In this document: positions 41,582 through 53,199 of the stretch, piece after piece
Layout: each line of letters opens with the position of its first letter
How positions within the stretch are numbered: position 1 is the first letter of the stretch
DNA from: Zarea fungicola
Taxonomy: Eukaryota > Ascomycota > Sordariomycetes > Hypocreales > Cordycipitaceae
Reading direction: 5' to 3'
DNA: 64,000 bases
NCBI GenBank assembly: GCA_900169235.1
Contig: FWCC01000122.1
Location: forward strand, 1 to 64,000
Program-made: the position numbers and the translations under genes
Notes under the pieces: generated by a model
Databases searched by the model: none
Told to the model about the DNA's origin: nothing
Seen by the model: only the letters and a program-made list of their open reading frames with translations

Positions 41582-42454
41582 TCACGACCGGAGCTCCTCT
41601 AGTCTCTTTGCCATCTCGACGAACCCATCCTCGTCCTCCTTGATCCAAAGATCAACCCACTCCCTCGCCTGCACGAAGCGCTCGTCGTCCTGCCCCCATG
41701 CCTCCTCCCGTGGCCTCTCCACGTACACAGTCCGGAACCCTACACTGCGCGCCGCCGCGAGATCCAGCATGTGCGTCGCCACCATGGCCACCTCGCCCGG
41801 CGGCAGGCCAAGCCGCGCCGCCGCGCCGCGGTACGCCTCCGGCGCGGGCTTGTACGCGCGAAACGTCTCGGCGCAGAAGAGGTGCTGGAATCCCAGCTCG
41901 CCGAAGCCGTCGAGGTCTCGGATGAGTGCCTCGTTGCCGTTGGTCAGCGTCGCCACCACGAGCCCGAGCGGTGGCGCGGCGAGCGCGGCGAGGCCAGCGA
42001 CGCTGTCAGCCCAGGGGCGGAGGCGGTGCCACACGAGGCTGAGGGACGTGAGCTCGGCATCGGAGAAGAGGCCCTCGAGCTGGAACTCGTCGAGCAGCGC
42101 CACGAGGCTCTCGTGGTGGTGCGCGTCGGTCGAGTGAAAGGGCCGGCCGGCGTCGAGGACACCGGCGCTGGCCTGGGACTTGACAAAGACGAGGTACGCC
42201 GCGCGCCAGGTATCGGCGAAGCGCCCGATCCAGGTATCGGCGCCGGGAGGGAGGGAGGAGTCCTGCTCGTCGAGGTACTGGAGGCGCTCGCGCAGGGCAG
42301 CGGGTAGGGCCTCGGCGCCGGCGCCGGTGCGCTTGCGGTGGATGCGCAGCTCGAGCTCCTCGATGACGGAAGAGCGCCAGTCGACGGTCGTGCCAAAGAC
42401 GTCAAAGGTGAGCCCCTTGATGTTAACGAGCGGTGAGATTTTCGCCGGCGACAT
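41582..42454 (-). CDS. Haloacid dehalogenase, type II
   Basis: HAD-superfamily hydrolase of the (S)-2-haloacid dehalogenase type, single exon, 290 residues, predicted cytosolic. Motif I is LTFDVFGTTVDWR with nucleophile Asp18 (type II enzymes have DxFGTxxDW). Motif II is VATLTNGN, with the Thr/Asn pair. The motif III region is AYKPAPEAYRGAAARLG, with the conserved Lys. Motif IV is EVAMVATHMLDLAAARSVGFRTVYVERP, where the expected acidic HxxDLxAA signature is present. Its GC is higher than that of the flanking intergenic DNA. Natural substrate is not known; many fungal members act on 2-haloacids or are promiscuous phosphatases. Confidence 0.92.
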   Translation of the reverse strand: MSPAKISPLVNIKGLTFDVFGTTVDWRSSVIEELELRIHRKRTGAGAEALPAALRERLQYLDEQDSSLPPGADTWIGRFADTWRAAYLVFVKSQASAGVLDAGRPFHSTDAHHHESLVALLDEFQLEGLFSDAELTSLSLVWHRLRPWADSVAGLAALAAPPLGLVVATLTNGNEALIRDLDGFGELGFQHLFCAETFRAYKPAPEAYRGAAARLGLPPGEVAMVATHMLDLAAARSVGFRTVYVERPREEAWGQDDERFVQAREWVDLWIKEDEDGFVEMAKRLEELRS

Positions 42455-44856
42455 GATTTCTTATTTTAGGCTTCAGGTTGCCGGTTTGTAGATGTAGATG
42501 CTCTGTTGCAGCTCAATGAGCTTGAGGTATCTACTGCGGGTGGCTTTGGCCGTCTAAATAGTCTTTGGCTGAGTGCGCGGGGGCGGGGAATGAGTTCAAT
42601 GACCGATTCAAGATGAATCTTGTGGACATCTCATCAAGTACAATTTTGCTTGTTGATGGAACCTGCACCAGTAAGTGACTCACTGACAGCAGCCTGGTGA
42701 GCAGTCATAACCTCGGCTGATGTTTGGTCGAAGAGCTGAACAGCCTTTATCCTTGCAGTTTGTGATTACATACTGCGGTCACTCAACAATTGGGCAGCCC
42801 CATGATTTTTGGCTGATCTGCATGAAAATCGGCTACTTGAAACTATCTCGGCCTCTATAGGTGATTTCACGTTGAGCGCTATTATATTCGGCTTGTTGCT
42901 GGCCTGAATGCGACAGCCACTGCATATCCTCGCTTACCAATAATCACGAGCAATTGACAACGTCTTTCCACCATAAAACTACTTCCTACCTGACTGGCTG
43001 TACTAAAAATAAATGGCCAATGAAAAAATAGGGCTCGATGCATCATCCCGCAGCCGAGGACGAGCACGCAATTCAGGGATGAGAGGAGCTCAAGCCGGCA
43101 GCATGCGCTGTTTGGTGAGTGACACCGGTTTTCCCTACATATAGGGTAAAAACACTTTCTGAGAGTTCAGTGTAAGTCTCGGGGGCCGCGTTAGAAAAGG
43201 CAGCGTACAATGACATGTGCGTAGTGTGTAACTGAGTGAGCAATTGGCTGAGTGGAGCGTCGTCTGTTGATCTCGTATGACGCCATGGAGCGGGCAAGAC
43301 ATACAAATATTCCAATCACAACCATCTCAGTCATATATACTCTACTGTTAATCCTGGATTCTTTAATGTGCCTTATTTCTAGGATTACCCCCAATAGCCG
43401 CCGCGAAGCTCTCTAGGGCGGCTATGATATCGCCGCCATTGTTGCTAAATGCAAAAGATGTCGTGTCTTTACAGGCGACTCATTTTTGAACTTGGCAAGG
43501 CTGGTCATTGGCTTGAGGGCGCGAATCGAGCGCTCTTTCCGTAGTTGTAAACATTATGGTGTGTTCGTCTTCTCCCCAGGCACTGCCTCACTATCAAGGA
43601 CACTGTAGGAAACCGTCATTGTAAAGCCGCCGATTTTCTCAACGCAAATAATGTTTCCGCAGGCTATCTCGATGAAATAGGAATATATATCCGGCCATAT
43701 GCCGCGTCCCGACTTGGCTGACGTCATCGCAGAGTCTCACCATGGTTCAGTTGTGACTTTTCTTCTTTATTCCAGCTTATTTCAGAGAGTGCTAAGTTAA
43801 AAGGTTTTGGTCATAATGCAGTCGCAGTGCGGGTTGTATGAGCTGAATCTGGCCAAAGTTGAATTTACATGCTTGGGCCGTCAAACGGAGACAATAGAAA
43901 AGAAGAAACATTTATGGAACACTCAATAGCCAAAATAAAGAATCTACGACAAAGGGAATGAATTGCATTCGATCTGGAAGGCAGCATTGGACGGTGCAGG
44001 CGCAGACAGCGAGGGACACGACGTCAGCGTCAAAGAGAGCTGAAACAACTTCATTTTCCGGTTATAAATAGATTGGTAGTTCTGCGTAATGCTTGCATCA
44101 AAATCTGAGCCACTGTAGCGGATATACGAGATTGAGTCAAGTGTACTCAGGACATTCTATCTGCAATTGTGCCATCAGCTGCCACGAGAGCCTTCTGCGT
44201 CATACAGGGCATAAATGCATTTGCACAACAAATCGAGATGCAATGTCGGATAGACATTTATTCTTAGCACTTGTCGTTGATTTATAACAACGAATAACGG
44301 TTTGCGCCACCGGCCGGTGGTTTCTAGACCGTGTAGGCTTTGGCCTGGTGTAAGCTGCAGGATCATGGCCGAAAAAGGAATCGAACTTGGCAGGCCAAAT
44401 TGCAGTTTCAGACTCATCCGAGCTAGGTGGACTAACCCAAATATCTGCATACGGTACATTGCTACTAATTCTGGTGCCATATCTCGACCTACCCTCCCCT
44501 CCCAGAATGCAGCTCCTATTCAGTTCTCCGAGTCTGTAGGGAGAATGGAGAGAAGTAGAAGCGCCGCTGTCGACAAAGCGAGACGAAATAATTCACAAAT
44601 TACACACCTGAAGGTGGAGTGGTGGTTAGCCTAATTGCGTTCGCGCGGACTTACAATAAGTTATTAGTTACCTGACTCGACTTCTCCGCAGTTCTCTCCA
44701 CCTTGACATGGTATCCGATTTAAGCCTGCTCATTGGCTGCGACTTCACCTCAGCGCTACCTCTCATCGAATGCACTGCCGTGAGGTTGGATTTTTCCAAC
44801 TTTTTTAGCTGTACCGGCCGGTGCTATACGAATAACGTACGATATGAACAGTCGCC
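42455..44856. other. Intergenic, 2.4 kb
   Basis: Divergent upstream region of the dehalogenase and Clr5 genes. Only short unsupported frames. It contains a degenerate tRNA-like segment at about 44364-44435 on the minus strand (see findings). Confidence 0.5.
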
Positions 44857-46270
44857 ATGGGATCACTTCAGCCTCGGCCGCGGCAGCGACAAAGCGCTGC
44901 CACCAGCGCCGAAAGTGCCTCTTCTGCCCTGCAGCCCAGGCCGGACTGGGAAAGAATTTATCCTCACGTTAAAGAAATGTATCAAATAAAAAGGTTCAAG
45001 TTACGAGAAATCATGACGGAGATGGAGCGGATGCACGGGTTCAAGTCATCGTGAGTTGCCACTAATTGGAACCACAACCTCTCCGAACTGACTTTGGCGT
45101 AGCACACACATGTATAAAAAGAAACTACGACAATGGGGACTCGTAAAAAGTAGTGGTGCACCCTCCAAAGGCCTGCGGCACAAAGGTGCAAGTAACCGTT
45201 CATCAGTGATCAAGGTAACCGATTGCTACCTGCAGGCCGTCCCACTTGATCTGCAGCCGCGGTTTGATGAAGAAATTCAACAAACCCTCAAAGATGTCCA
45301 GAGCTGGGTCTTTGGGGTCCCTGAAGCCACAGGACAGCAACCACGGGTGAAGCTTATGCATAGCAGTGGAGAAATGTACCAAATATTTACGCTGTCAATG
45401 GAGCTGTTGACACTGAGCCTTGGCTCACTTGCCGGGAAACTGCTTCGAAAAATGTTTCTCGGCCTGGAGCATGTACTCGAGGAAACCAGCTTGGATCTGC
45501 TTTGGAATCTGCTTGACATGGTCCGTGAGATGAAAATGAAGGGGCAGGACAGACTGCTCCGTCTCTTCATACAGCACTTGGGCGCCCTAGCCCAACAGAA
45601 ACTGCCAGAAAATCATCCAATCCACAGGTTCATAAACCAAATATCGATTCAAGATGCAAATCTGCTCAACGTCATTCGCGCCTGTCACGACGACGCTTTG
45701 GATGAGCTGCGGGACCAGATGATGTCTCAAAACTATCGCCAGGAGCTCCACGATTCTTGCATTGTCCGCATGCAGCGCCTTCGCTGTCCCACGCATGATT
45801 TATTCACGCAAGGGATATGGCTGCTTATGGAGCGTCCCACCGCGGTAAACAAATACTACGCGAGCTGCTGGGTCAAGATTATTGTCCGCCTCCCGCCTCA
45901 AACGCCAGCCACGCGGCCACAGCTCCAAGAGCTGGCCAGCCAACTCATCCAGAAGAGAGGGTGTCTGAGCGATGCTCCAGACATGTGTGAGAATAGAGTC
46001 AGCTTAGATGCCAAGAGGAGACTGGCGATCCTTGAATTGAATGCAGGAGGTGTGTTATGCGATGATTTAGTGACAGAGGATCTGTTGACAGAGTCGATGG
46101 GAACAGTCGAGGGAGGCAAGAGCAGAGCGCTTTTGCATGAGTGGCACGAAATGGTATCCATTGAGCGCTACCTTCGCATGGTTGGTCTGAATCAAGACGC
46201 AGAGTCTATCAGAGCGCAGCTGGCAAAGGTGATATCAGCAGATCTCGAGAGACTTGGTCATGTTGACTGA
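44857..46270 (+). CDS. Clr5-domain protein
   Basis: Filamentous-fungal protein with an N-terminal Clr5 domain, a small helical module found in many ascomycete proteins and named after a fission-yeast silencing factor. Two exons, 44857-45050 and 45103-46270, giving 453 residues. The Clr5 domain covers about 28-81: DWERIYPHVKEMYQIKRFKLREI, then MERMHGFKSSTHMYKKKLRQWG, with the intron inside it. The remaining 370 residues are helical, may form a repeat-type scaffold, and have no domain I recognise. No signal peptide. A nuclear or regulatory role is inferred from the Clr5 module only. Start is the first ATG of the spliced frame (CGCCATGG context). Confidence 0.85.
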
Positions 46271-46979
46271 TTTGTGATGCACTCCGACATAACCATTGCC
46301 TCTCATCGCGGCGCAAAAAAAATAATGGGGTATTCTCTCCATCAAATTGAATGACACACGGTGGTATAGAATCAGTATAATTTCATCCCGGCTATGGGAG
46401 GCAAATGTTATCGAGCTTATAGACAGCAAGTATATTTATGCTACATGCCGAAAGCTACATTGAACAGCAGGGGGCAGTGAATAAATGCACTAGCCCCCAT
46501 TAAAACCAAGCTGCGCCCAGATATATAGTTTTAGCAATGTAGCTAGTCTAGAGTGAAACCCAGAATTATATGGAATTGTATGGAATTATATGAAACTCTT
46601 TCAAGCCATTTCAGGGTTCTGCTCCCCTCCGCCGTCTGTACACATCCATCTGGTGGAATAGTTGCCAAATCGGGCAATAAAGGCAAGGTATCCAGTTTGT
46701 GAATCTTGATTGGTCAAGATAGCACATCTCCGGGAATATCAAGTTCTGCAAAGGCCGATGGCAGGAAATGAATACGGAAAGCTGTTGCGGAGATTGAGTT
46801 ACATGGCGGCAGTTCTGATGACTGCCGTTGCGGACGTATACTTCCACTATGAATATCGAGCTCTGGTTACTACAGTCCTTGGGTATATATAACATGTCTC
46901 CTCTTGCAGCAACTTGGGACTTGTGTTCGCTCAGTCCATTTACCCTCTCTTGTCCACTATTGACTCTAATTTCATCACC
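46271..46979. other. Intergenic upstream of NADP oxidoreductase
   Basis: Contains three imperfect 10-base copies of TATGGAATTA near 46567-46591 and a strong TATA element at 46884. No gene supported. Confidence 0.5.
46884..46892 (+). promoter_or_regulatory. TATA box of NADP oxidoreductase gene
   Basis: TATATATAA lies about 90 bases before the ATG at 46980, followed by a C/T-rich leader. It is the best-formed TATA element in the window, suggesting regulated or inducible expression. Confidence 0.5.
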
Positions 46980-47837
46980 ATGTCTTCAATGAACCGATCT
47001 CACAAGGAAGGCAAGCATCGTATCGCCATCATTGGCGCTGGTGCTGTCGGTGCTACCTTGGCCACGCGGTTTGTCCGCATCGGCCATTCCGTTACCATCA
47101 GCAACTCCCGTGGTCCAGACACCCTCCGCGACGTGGAAAAGACCACAGGTGCCGTAGCAAGAAACACAGCACACGCCATCTCAGAGGCCGACATTGTCGT
47201 CTTGGCCGTACCAATGACCGGAATCCTCCCCTTGCAGCAGATCCTACAACTACACAAACGTCCCAATACAATCTTGGTTGACGCGTGCAACTACTACCCC
47301 ACGCGCGACGGTTACATTCCAGAACTCGAAGACGGCATGGTCGAGAGCGTCTGGCTGGCCGAGACGTATAAATCTCCCGTCGTCAAAGCGTTCAACAACA
47401 TCATCGCCTTGAATTTGGGCCGAAGTGCCAGGCCAAAGGGCGATGCACGGCGCGTCGCGTTCCCGGTTGCGGGCGACGATGGCGCCTCTGTAGCTATAGT
47501 CATGGATCTGGTGGAGGAGCTCGGCTTTGACGCATACAATGCAGGCGCGCTCGCAGAGTCGTGGCGCCGGCAGCCTGGCCAACCGGCGTACTGCACGGAG
47601 CCGACGCTGGCGCAACTGCCCCCGTTGTTGCGCCGTGCAGACAAGGAAGGGGCAAAGAAGAAACGGGATCAAGGCATGGGGATGGCGCAAAAGTTGCCCC
47701 CGAATTTCTCGCCAGATACGATGCTGCGAGTGGCAAGGGTTGCCGCTGGACTGGACTGGGGGAAGCCGTGGAGTTGGGTCGCAGTCATGCATCTCCTGTT
47801 CTTCGTTATCAAGGGAAGTTTGAGCAACAGCTCATGA
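46980..47837 (+). CDS. F420-dependent NADP reductase-like oxidoreductase
   Basis: Rossmann-fold NAD(P)-binding protein of the F420:NADP oxidoreductase family, 285 residues, one exon. The dinucleotide loop is IAIIGAGAVGATLA (G19-x-G-x-x-G24). Strand and loop motifs follow: SRGPDTLRDV, ADIVVLAVPMTGI, ILVDACNYYPTRDG and VKAFNNIIALNL. These last two resemble the substrate-side motifs of the family (VD..NP, KAFN). Fungi lack coenzyme F420, so a different partner must be used and the real reaction is unknown. The start at 46980 is chosen because it begins the conserved frame after a TATA box and leader. No targeting signal is seen. Confidence 0.85.
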   Translation: MSSMNRSHKEGKHRIAIIGAGAVGATLATRFVRIGHSVTISNSRGPDTLRDVEKTTGAVARNTAHAISEADIVVLAVPMTGILPLQQILQLHKRPNTILVDACNYYPTRDGYIPELEDGMVESVWLAETYKSPVVKAFNNIIALNLGRSARPKGDARRVAFPVAGDDGASVAIVMDLVEELGFDAYNAGALAESWRRQPGQPAYCTEPTLAQLPPLLRRADKEGAKKKRDQGMGMAQKLPPNFSPDTMLRVARVAAGLDWGKPWSWVAVMHLLFFVIKGSLSNSS

Positions 47838-48660
47838 TGGGACTTATTTCTGCTGTACTTACTAATGAATTATCAAATTGGGTCACTCGCGTCCATGGAA
47901 GGGCCGTTAATGAGGCTTTGTCGAGGCTTAATCGTGATCTTTTCTTATTATATCGTAGTTGAGACGCGAACTTTGTATACAGTTATTTTAGAAGGCCTGA
48001 TCTTAACAAACCAAATTGCGCGTGCTTCACTTCCAGTTCGATGCAATTGTTGAAAATTATATCTTTTCTACAGCCAGCCCTTTGGCGAGGATTCAACGTA
48101 AGCTAATGTCTTTGATTTATTAGTTAAATCTTATTATTACTAATTAAGTAGCAACCTTTGGGACTGTTAAAGGAGAGTGGTGAATATCTGAAAAATAAAG
48201 AAAGAAAGAAAGAAAGAAAGAAAGAAAAAAAGAACTGAACAGTAGAAAGACATTTAGTTACGTTACATCTTTCTGCAGCGCTGTATATCACGGTACTGTT
48301 GGGTTGTGCTATAGGGATGACGTCGCTTGCCGAATCAAGCCTCAGTCCAGTGTGGACGAAGTAAAAACCATAGGGATGGCAGTCGCTGGACTGTCGATGC
48401 GGTAGATAATTACCTATTGGAGTAATTAAATGGCTTTCATATTCCTGCTCTCGTGCATGTTACAACATTACATTAGCACTAGCCAGGCTCTGTTTCACAC
48501 CCCTGAATGATCTCACCAGTGACACCACCCACCCACCGAGCTCCAGTAAATTAGCATTGCGCCACGTCCAACTTATTACTAGTTTTACATCATCATAACG
48601 CGCCCTCGCGTCTGTTCCGCTTCTTTCCTGTAACAACGAATCGAACCTCTACTCCGTACC
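47838..48660. other. Intergenic, with AAAG microsatellite
   Basis: Apart from the AAAG repeat at 48197-48232 no feature is recognised. The PhoD-like promoter lies at the right end. Confidence 0.55.
48197..48232. repeat. (AAAG)n microsatellite
   Basis: About eight AAAG units, slightly interrupted at the right end by a longer A-run. It lies between genes and is probably length-polymorphic. Confidence 0.85.
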
Positions 48661-50957
48661 ATGGGCGACAACACGCGACGGACGCATGGGACGCCGGAAA
48701 ACCCATACTCTTCGGCCAGCCGTTGGCGACACCAAGAGTCGTCGTCATTTGCGCGGCATGCTGTTTCGCAACACCAAGGCCCGAGCTCTACCGTGGACAG
48801 GGTTCCAGCTGCGGTGCAAGGGCTCAATGGCGACGGGCCTGTGTCGGACGGCAATGGCAAGCAAATCGTGTGCGGGCCTCTGCTCAACTACTGCCACATG
48901 CAGGATGGCCATTGGGAGGGGAGCGTGCTGATTGTCCTCAACGGCGGCGGCGTGGAAGTGGTGTGCGAGCCGACAATGACGCTGCAGCAAGTTGGCGGTG
49001 ACGCTGCGATTCAAGGCGCGATTCGAGGCACTCGTCTCTACTCGGACAAGCGCAACACGTTTTGGCGATTCGACATTGCAGTGCCGATGGAGCCTGGCCA
49101 GGTCGAGTATGCATACGAGTTCCCAGACCTGTTGTTCTCGAGCGCCGACAAGCCACGGGTGAATCGATTCTTCGTGCCTGCGGCAGGCGAATCCATGCGG
49201 CTCATGTTTCACTCGTGCAATGGCTTCAGCGTGGGCACCGACGAGGCGGCATACAGCGGCACGCCTCTCTGGAAGGACGTGCTGCGCAAGCACGAGGCGC
49301 GGCCGTTCCATGTGATGCTCGGCGGCGGCGACCAAATCTACAATGACGGTATTCGCGTCAATGGGCCTCTGCGGGCGTGGACAGATATTTCAAACCCCAA
49401 GAAGCGACGGGATTTCCCCTTTTCCGAGAAGCTGCGGGCCGAATGCGATGACTACTATCTCAAAAACTACATCCGATGGTACAATACGGCGCCGTTTGCG
49501 ATTGCCAACGGCCAGATTCCCCAGGTCAACATTTGGGACGACCACGATGTGAGCGGGATTAATACATGAATATGACTATGACTAACATATCAGATTATCG
49601 ATGGTTTTGGATCGTATGTCGACAACTTTATGCTCTGCGACGTGTTTCGCGGGATTGGCGGCACAGCGCACAAGTATTACATGCTTTTCCAGCACCACAT
49701 GTCGCCACCAGCGTCGACATACACATCTGGTACGACTAGAGACTGTAGAGGACTGCAGGGACTGTAGGGGACTGACGCTACTTGCTAGACTTTCGCGGCG
49801 AGGTGGATCCGGCACAGCTCGTCGACACGTTTGTTGGTGAGCAGCGCCCAGGCTCGCAGTACATTATCGGGGCCAAACCCGGTCCGTACGTGGCGGAACA
49901 TTCGTTCAACTTGTACATGCGTCTCGGAGCCCGCCTTGCGTTGCTGGGAATCGATGCTCGAACGGAGCGCACACGCCACCAGGTCAACTATCCGGAAACA
50001 TACGAGCTGCTATACCAGAGGCTGCGAGATGAATTGCAGGCAGCGGCGAGCTCGGAGCAGCCCATTGAGCATTTGATCCTCCTCTTGGGGATTCCCATTG
50101 CCTATCCGGTGAGTCTGTCTGTCCTATTCTTACATCTCATACCGGTCCTATTCTGACATCATTCGCAGCGCCTTACGTGGCTGGAAAACATTCTGCGGAG
50201 TCCCATCATCGGCCCCATCAAGTTTATGAGCCGCCGGTTTGGGATTGGTGGTGGTCTGTTCAACCACTTTGACGGAAGCGTCGATCTTCTCGACGACCTC
50301 GACGACCACTACACGGCCAAGACGCACAAGGTCGAACGCCGCGAGCTGATAGAGAGCCTGCAAGAGATTGCGGAAGAGTTCAACGTGCGCGTGACGATCC
50401 TGGGCGGCGACGTGCATCTGGCGGCACTGGGCCGGTTCTACTCGAATCCCGCACTCAACATTCCCGCGGAGGAAGATGGCCGGTACATGGCCAACGTGGT
50501 GTCGTCGGCGATTGTCAACAAGCCGCCGCCGCAGGCCGTGGCCAACCTGCTCGCGACGCGCAACAAGATTCACCACCTCAACGCCGACACGGACGAGACC
50601 ATGCTGAACCTCTTCAACAGGGACCCGGGCAGCACGCCCAAGACGGCCGGCGGCAACAAGTGCACGATGCCGTGCCGCAACTTTGCCATGCTAACAGAAA
50701 ACTCGCCCAACAACGCCAGTCTAACCAACGGGGAGGATGCCGGGGATAGCTTCCGGGGGAAGAATGGCCATCACGAGCTGCATCGAGGTGAGGTAGGCGC
50801 TGGTACGGACCACAGGGCGGCGGGTGACGCGCACGGCACAGGAAACGACGGCGGACTGGACATTTGCATCAATGTTGAGAAGGACCAGCACGACGCCGAG
50901 GGTCGGACACAGGGGTATGGTCTGACAGTGCCGCTGTTGCGCAAGGGTCGGATGTAG
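48661..50957 (+). CDS. PhoD-like phosphatase domain protein
   Basis: Fungal member of the PhoD-like metallophosphatase group, 710 residues. Four exons: 48661-49548, 49594-49729, 49789-50108 and 50169-50957. No signal peptide, so intracellular; the N-terminal 60 residues are disordered. Domain evidence: RLMFHSCNGFSVG, FHVMLGGGDQIYNDGI, PQVNIWDDHDIIDGFGSY (the D-D-H-D metal motif is formed across the first intron), RLALLGIDARTERTRHQV, and VTILGGDVHLAALGRFYSNP, the late metal-binding histidine motif. Residues 600-710 are low complexity. Substrate is unknown; PhoD enzymes act on phosphodiesters or monoesters. Confidence 0.9.
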
Positions 50958-51230
50958 TCTCCGGTGGGGGGATCAGGACCGCGCCGGTGCTGTCTTCCGG
51001 CGCCTTATTGTTTATAGTGGATATATTTGTATTGATTGTGACTAATAAAGTGACTAAACGGGTACATACTTACGTACCTACATGTCGGCTCAATCTTCCG
51101 AGTCGGATCGGCCCACCGCCCCGCTCTAAACCGAGCCAAGCCGGTGGACCAAGCTTCAAGTTGTGTGACAGTGCGAGTAGAACATCAGCGAGCTCCTTCA
51201 TCACTGAACTCCTACATCATCATCGCCGTC

Positions 51231-53053
51231 ATGCAATCCGCCATCTTTCGTAAAGCTGGCCTGGCTGGCCGCGCAGGCTTGGCTGGCCGCGTTCAGTCTC
51301 GCTTTGTTGCGTCAATGGCCTCCTTCAAGTCGCCTGCGGCTTACAACGAGCCCAACGTACGTGCTCCCGTGGCTTCTGCTTCCTGTGATGGCTAACCTGT
51401 GCAGCACCATTATGCCAAGGGCTCTGCCCAGCGCGCTGATCTTGCAGCCGCACTGCAGAAGCTGGAGAAATCACTTCCCTTTGACGTGCCGGTAGTGGTC
51501 AATGGCAAGGAGGTATGTCGTGGCCAAGCTTCCTCACGCCAGTCAATACTAACCAACAGATCCGATCCTCTGCCCTCTCTACCCAAGCCAACCCGTCGGA
51601 GCACGCGAGCGTCGTGGCCAAATACCACACGGCCACGAACGCCGATGTCAACAAGGCCATCGAAGCCGCGCTGGCCGCCAAGCCCGCATGGGAGAGCCTC
51701 CCGTTTGCCGACCGGGCCGCCATCTTCCTCAAGGCGGCGGACCTCGTGTCCAACAAGTACCGGTACGACATCATGGCCGCGACCATGCTCGGGCAGGGCA
51801 AGAACGCGTGGCAGGCCGAGATTGACGCGGCCGCCGAGCTGGCCGACTTTTTCCGCTTCGCCGTGCACTACGCCAACGAGCTGTACAACGAGCAGCCCGT
51901 CCACAACACAAACGGCGTCTGGAACCGTCTCGAATACCGGCCGCTGGAGGGTTTCGTATACGCCGTCAGCCCGTTCAACTTTACTGCCATTGCCGGCAAC
52001 CTCGTGGGCACCCCCGCGCTCATGGGTAACGTCGTCCTCTGGAAGCCGAGCGACTACGCCATTGCATCCAACTGGCTCGTCTACCAGATCCTGCTCGAGG
52101 CCGGCCTGCCCAAGGACGTGATCCAGTTCATCCCCGGCAACCCCGAGGAGATTACCAAGACGGTTCTCGCGCACAAGGAATTTGCCTCACTCCACTACAC
52201 GGGAAGCACCGCCATCTTCCGGAAGCTGTACGGCGCCATCGGCCAGGGTGTCGGCGAGGGCCGCTACCGCTCGTACCCGCGCGTCGTCGGCGAGACGGGC
52301 GGCAAGAACTTCCACCTCGTCCACCAGTCTGCCGACGTCCACAACGCTGCGATCCAGACGGTGCGCGGTTCCTTTGAGTACCAAGGCCAAAAGTGCAGCG
52401 CCACGTCGCGTCTCTACGTCGCGAAGTCGGTCTGGCCCGAGTTCAAGAAGACCCTGGTCGAGGAGACGGCGAAGCTCAAGCAGGGCCCACCGCAGGACCA
52501 CACCAACTTCGTTGGCCCCGTCATCCACGAGGGCTCCTTCAAGAAGCTCTCGGGCGCCATCGACCGGGCCAAGGCGGACAAGGAGCTCACGCTGCTGGCC
52601 GGCGGCACCTACGATAAGTCCAAGGGCTACTTTGTGCAGCCCACCGTCTACGAGACGACCAACCCCACGCACGACTTCCTCAAGACCGAGTTCTTTGGTC
52701 CCCTGCTGACCGCCTACGTGTACGACGACGCGGCGCCTGGGGCCCTCGCCAAGGTTTGCGAGCTTGTCGACACGACGACCGAGTACGGCCTGACGGGCTC
52801 CATCTTTGCCGCCGACCGCACGGTCATCCGCGAGGTCGAGGAGAGGCTCCGTAATGCCGCCGGCAACTTTTACGTCAACTGCAAGAGCACTGGTGCCGTC
52901 GTTGGCCAGCAGGCGTTTGGTGGTGCCCGTGCCAGCGGCACTGATGACAAGGCCGGCAGCAGCCACATCATTACCCGCTTCACCAACATTCGCATCATCA
53001 AGGAAGAGTTTAACGCCACGACCAAGGTCGAGTATCCTTCAAACGAGGCGTAA
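51231..53053 (+). CDS. PUT2: Delta-1-pyrroline-5-carboxylate dehydrogenase, mitochondrial
   Basis: Second enzyme of proline catabolism, oxidising P5C/glutamate semialdehyde to glutamate with NAD+ in the mitochondrial matrix (yeast Put2; prnC in Aspergillus). Three exons, 51231-51356, 51405-51512 and 51560-53053, giving 575 residues. The N-terminus is a basic, Arg-containing presequence (MQSAIFRKAGLAGRAG). Conserved parts: VVVNGKEIRSSALSTQANPSEH, GFVYAVSPFNFTAIAGNL (coenzyme loop), VVGETGGKN with Glu323, and FEYQGQKCSATSRLYV with the catalytic Cys357; the end FGGARASGTDDKAG fits aldehyde-dehydrogenase class 4. No sign of loss. Followed by a convergent gene. Confidence 0.97.
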
Positions 53054-53199
53054 CTTGCACAAATAATGTACTGTGTCTCTGTCATCAGCAATCAGAAATA
53101 AGCAAATCCAATATAATAAAGTAATAACTAAATGTAATCCGTAATGTAATCCATGTATGTAATCCAAACGCCAGGTATATACAAAAACTCAGTCACCAG

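Noticed and set aside
41771..42307. 178-codon plus-strand frame opposite the dehalogenase
   Set aside because: Antisense shadow; all HAD motifs are on the minus strand.
52187..52966. 259-codon minus-strand frame inside PUT2
   Set aside because: Mirror frame of a highly conserved dehydrogenase exon in GC-rich DNA.
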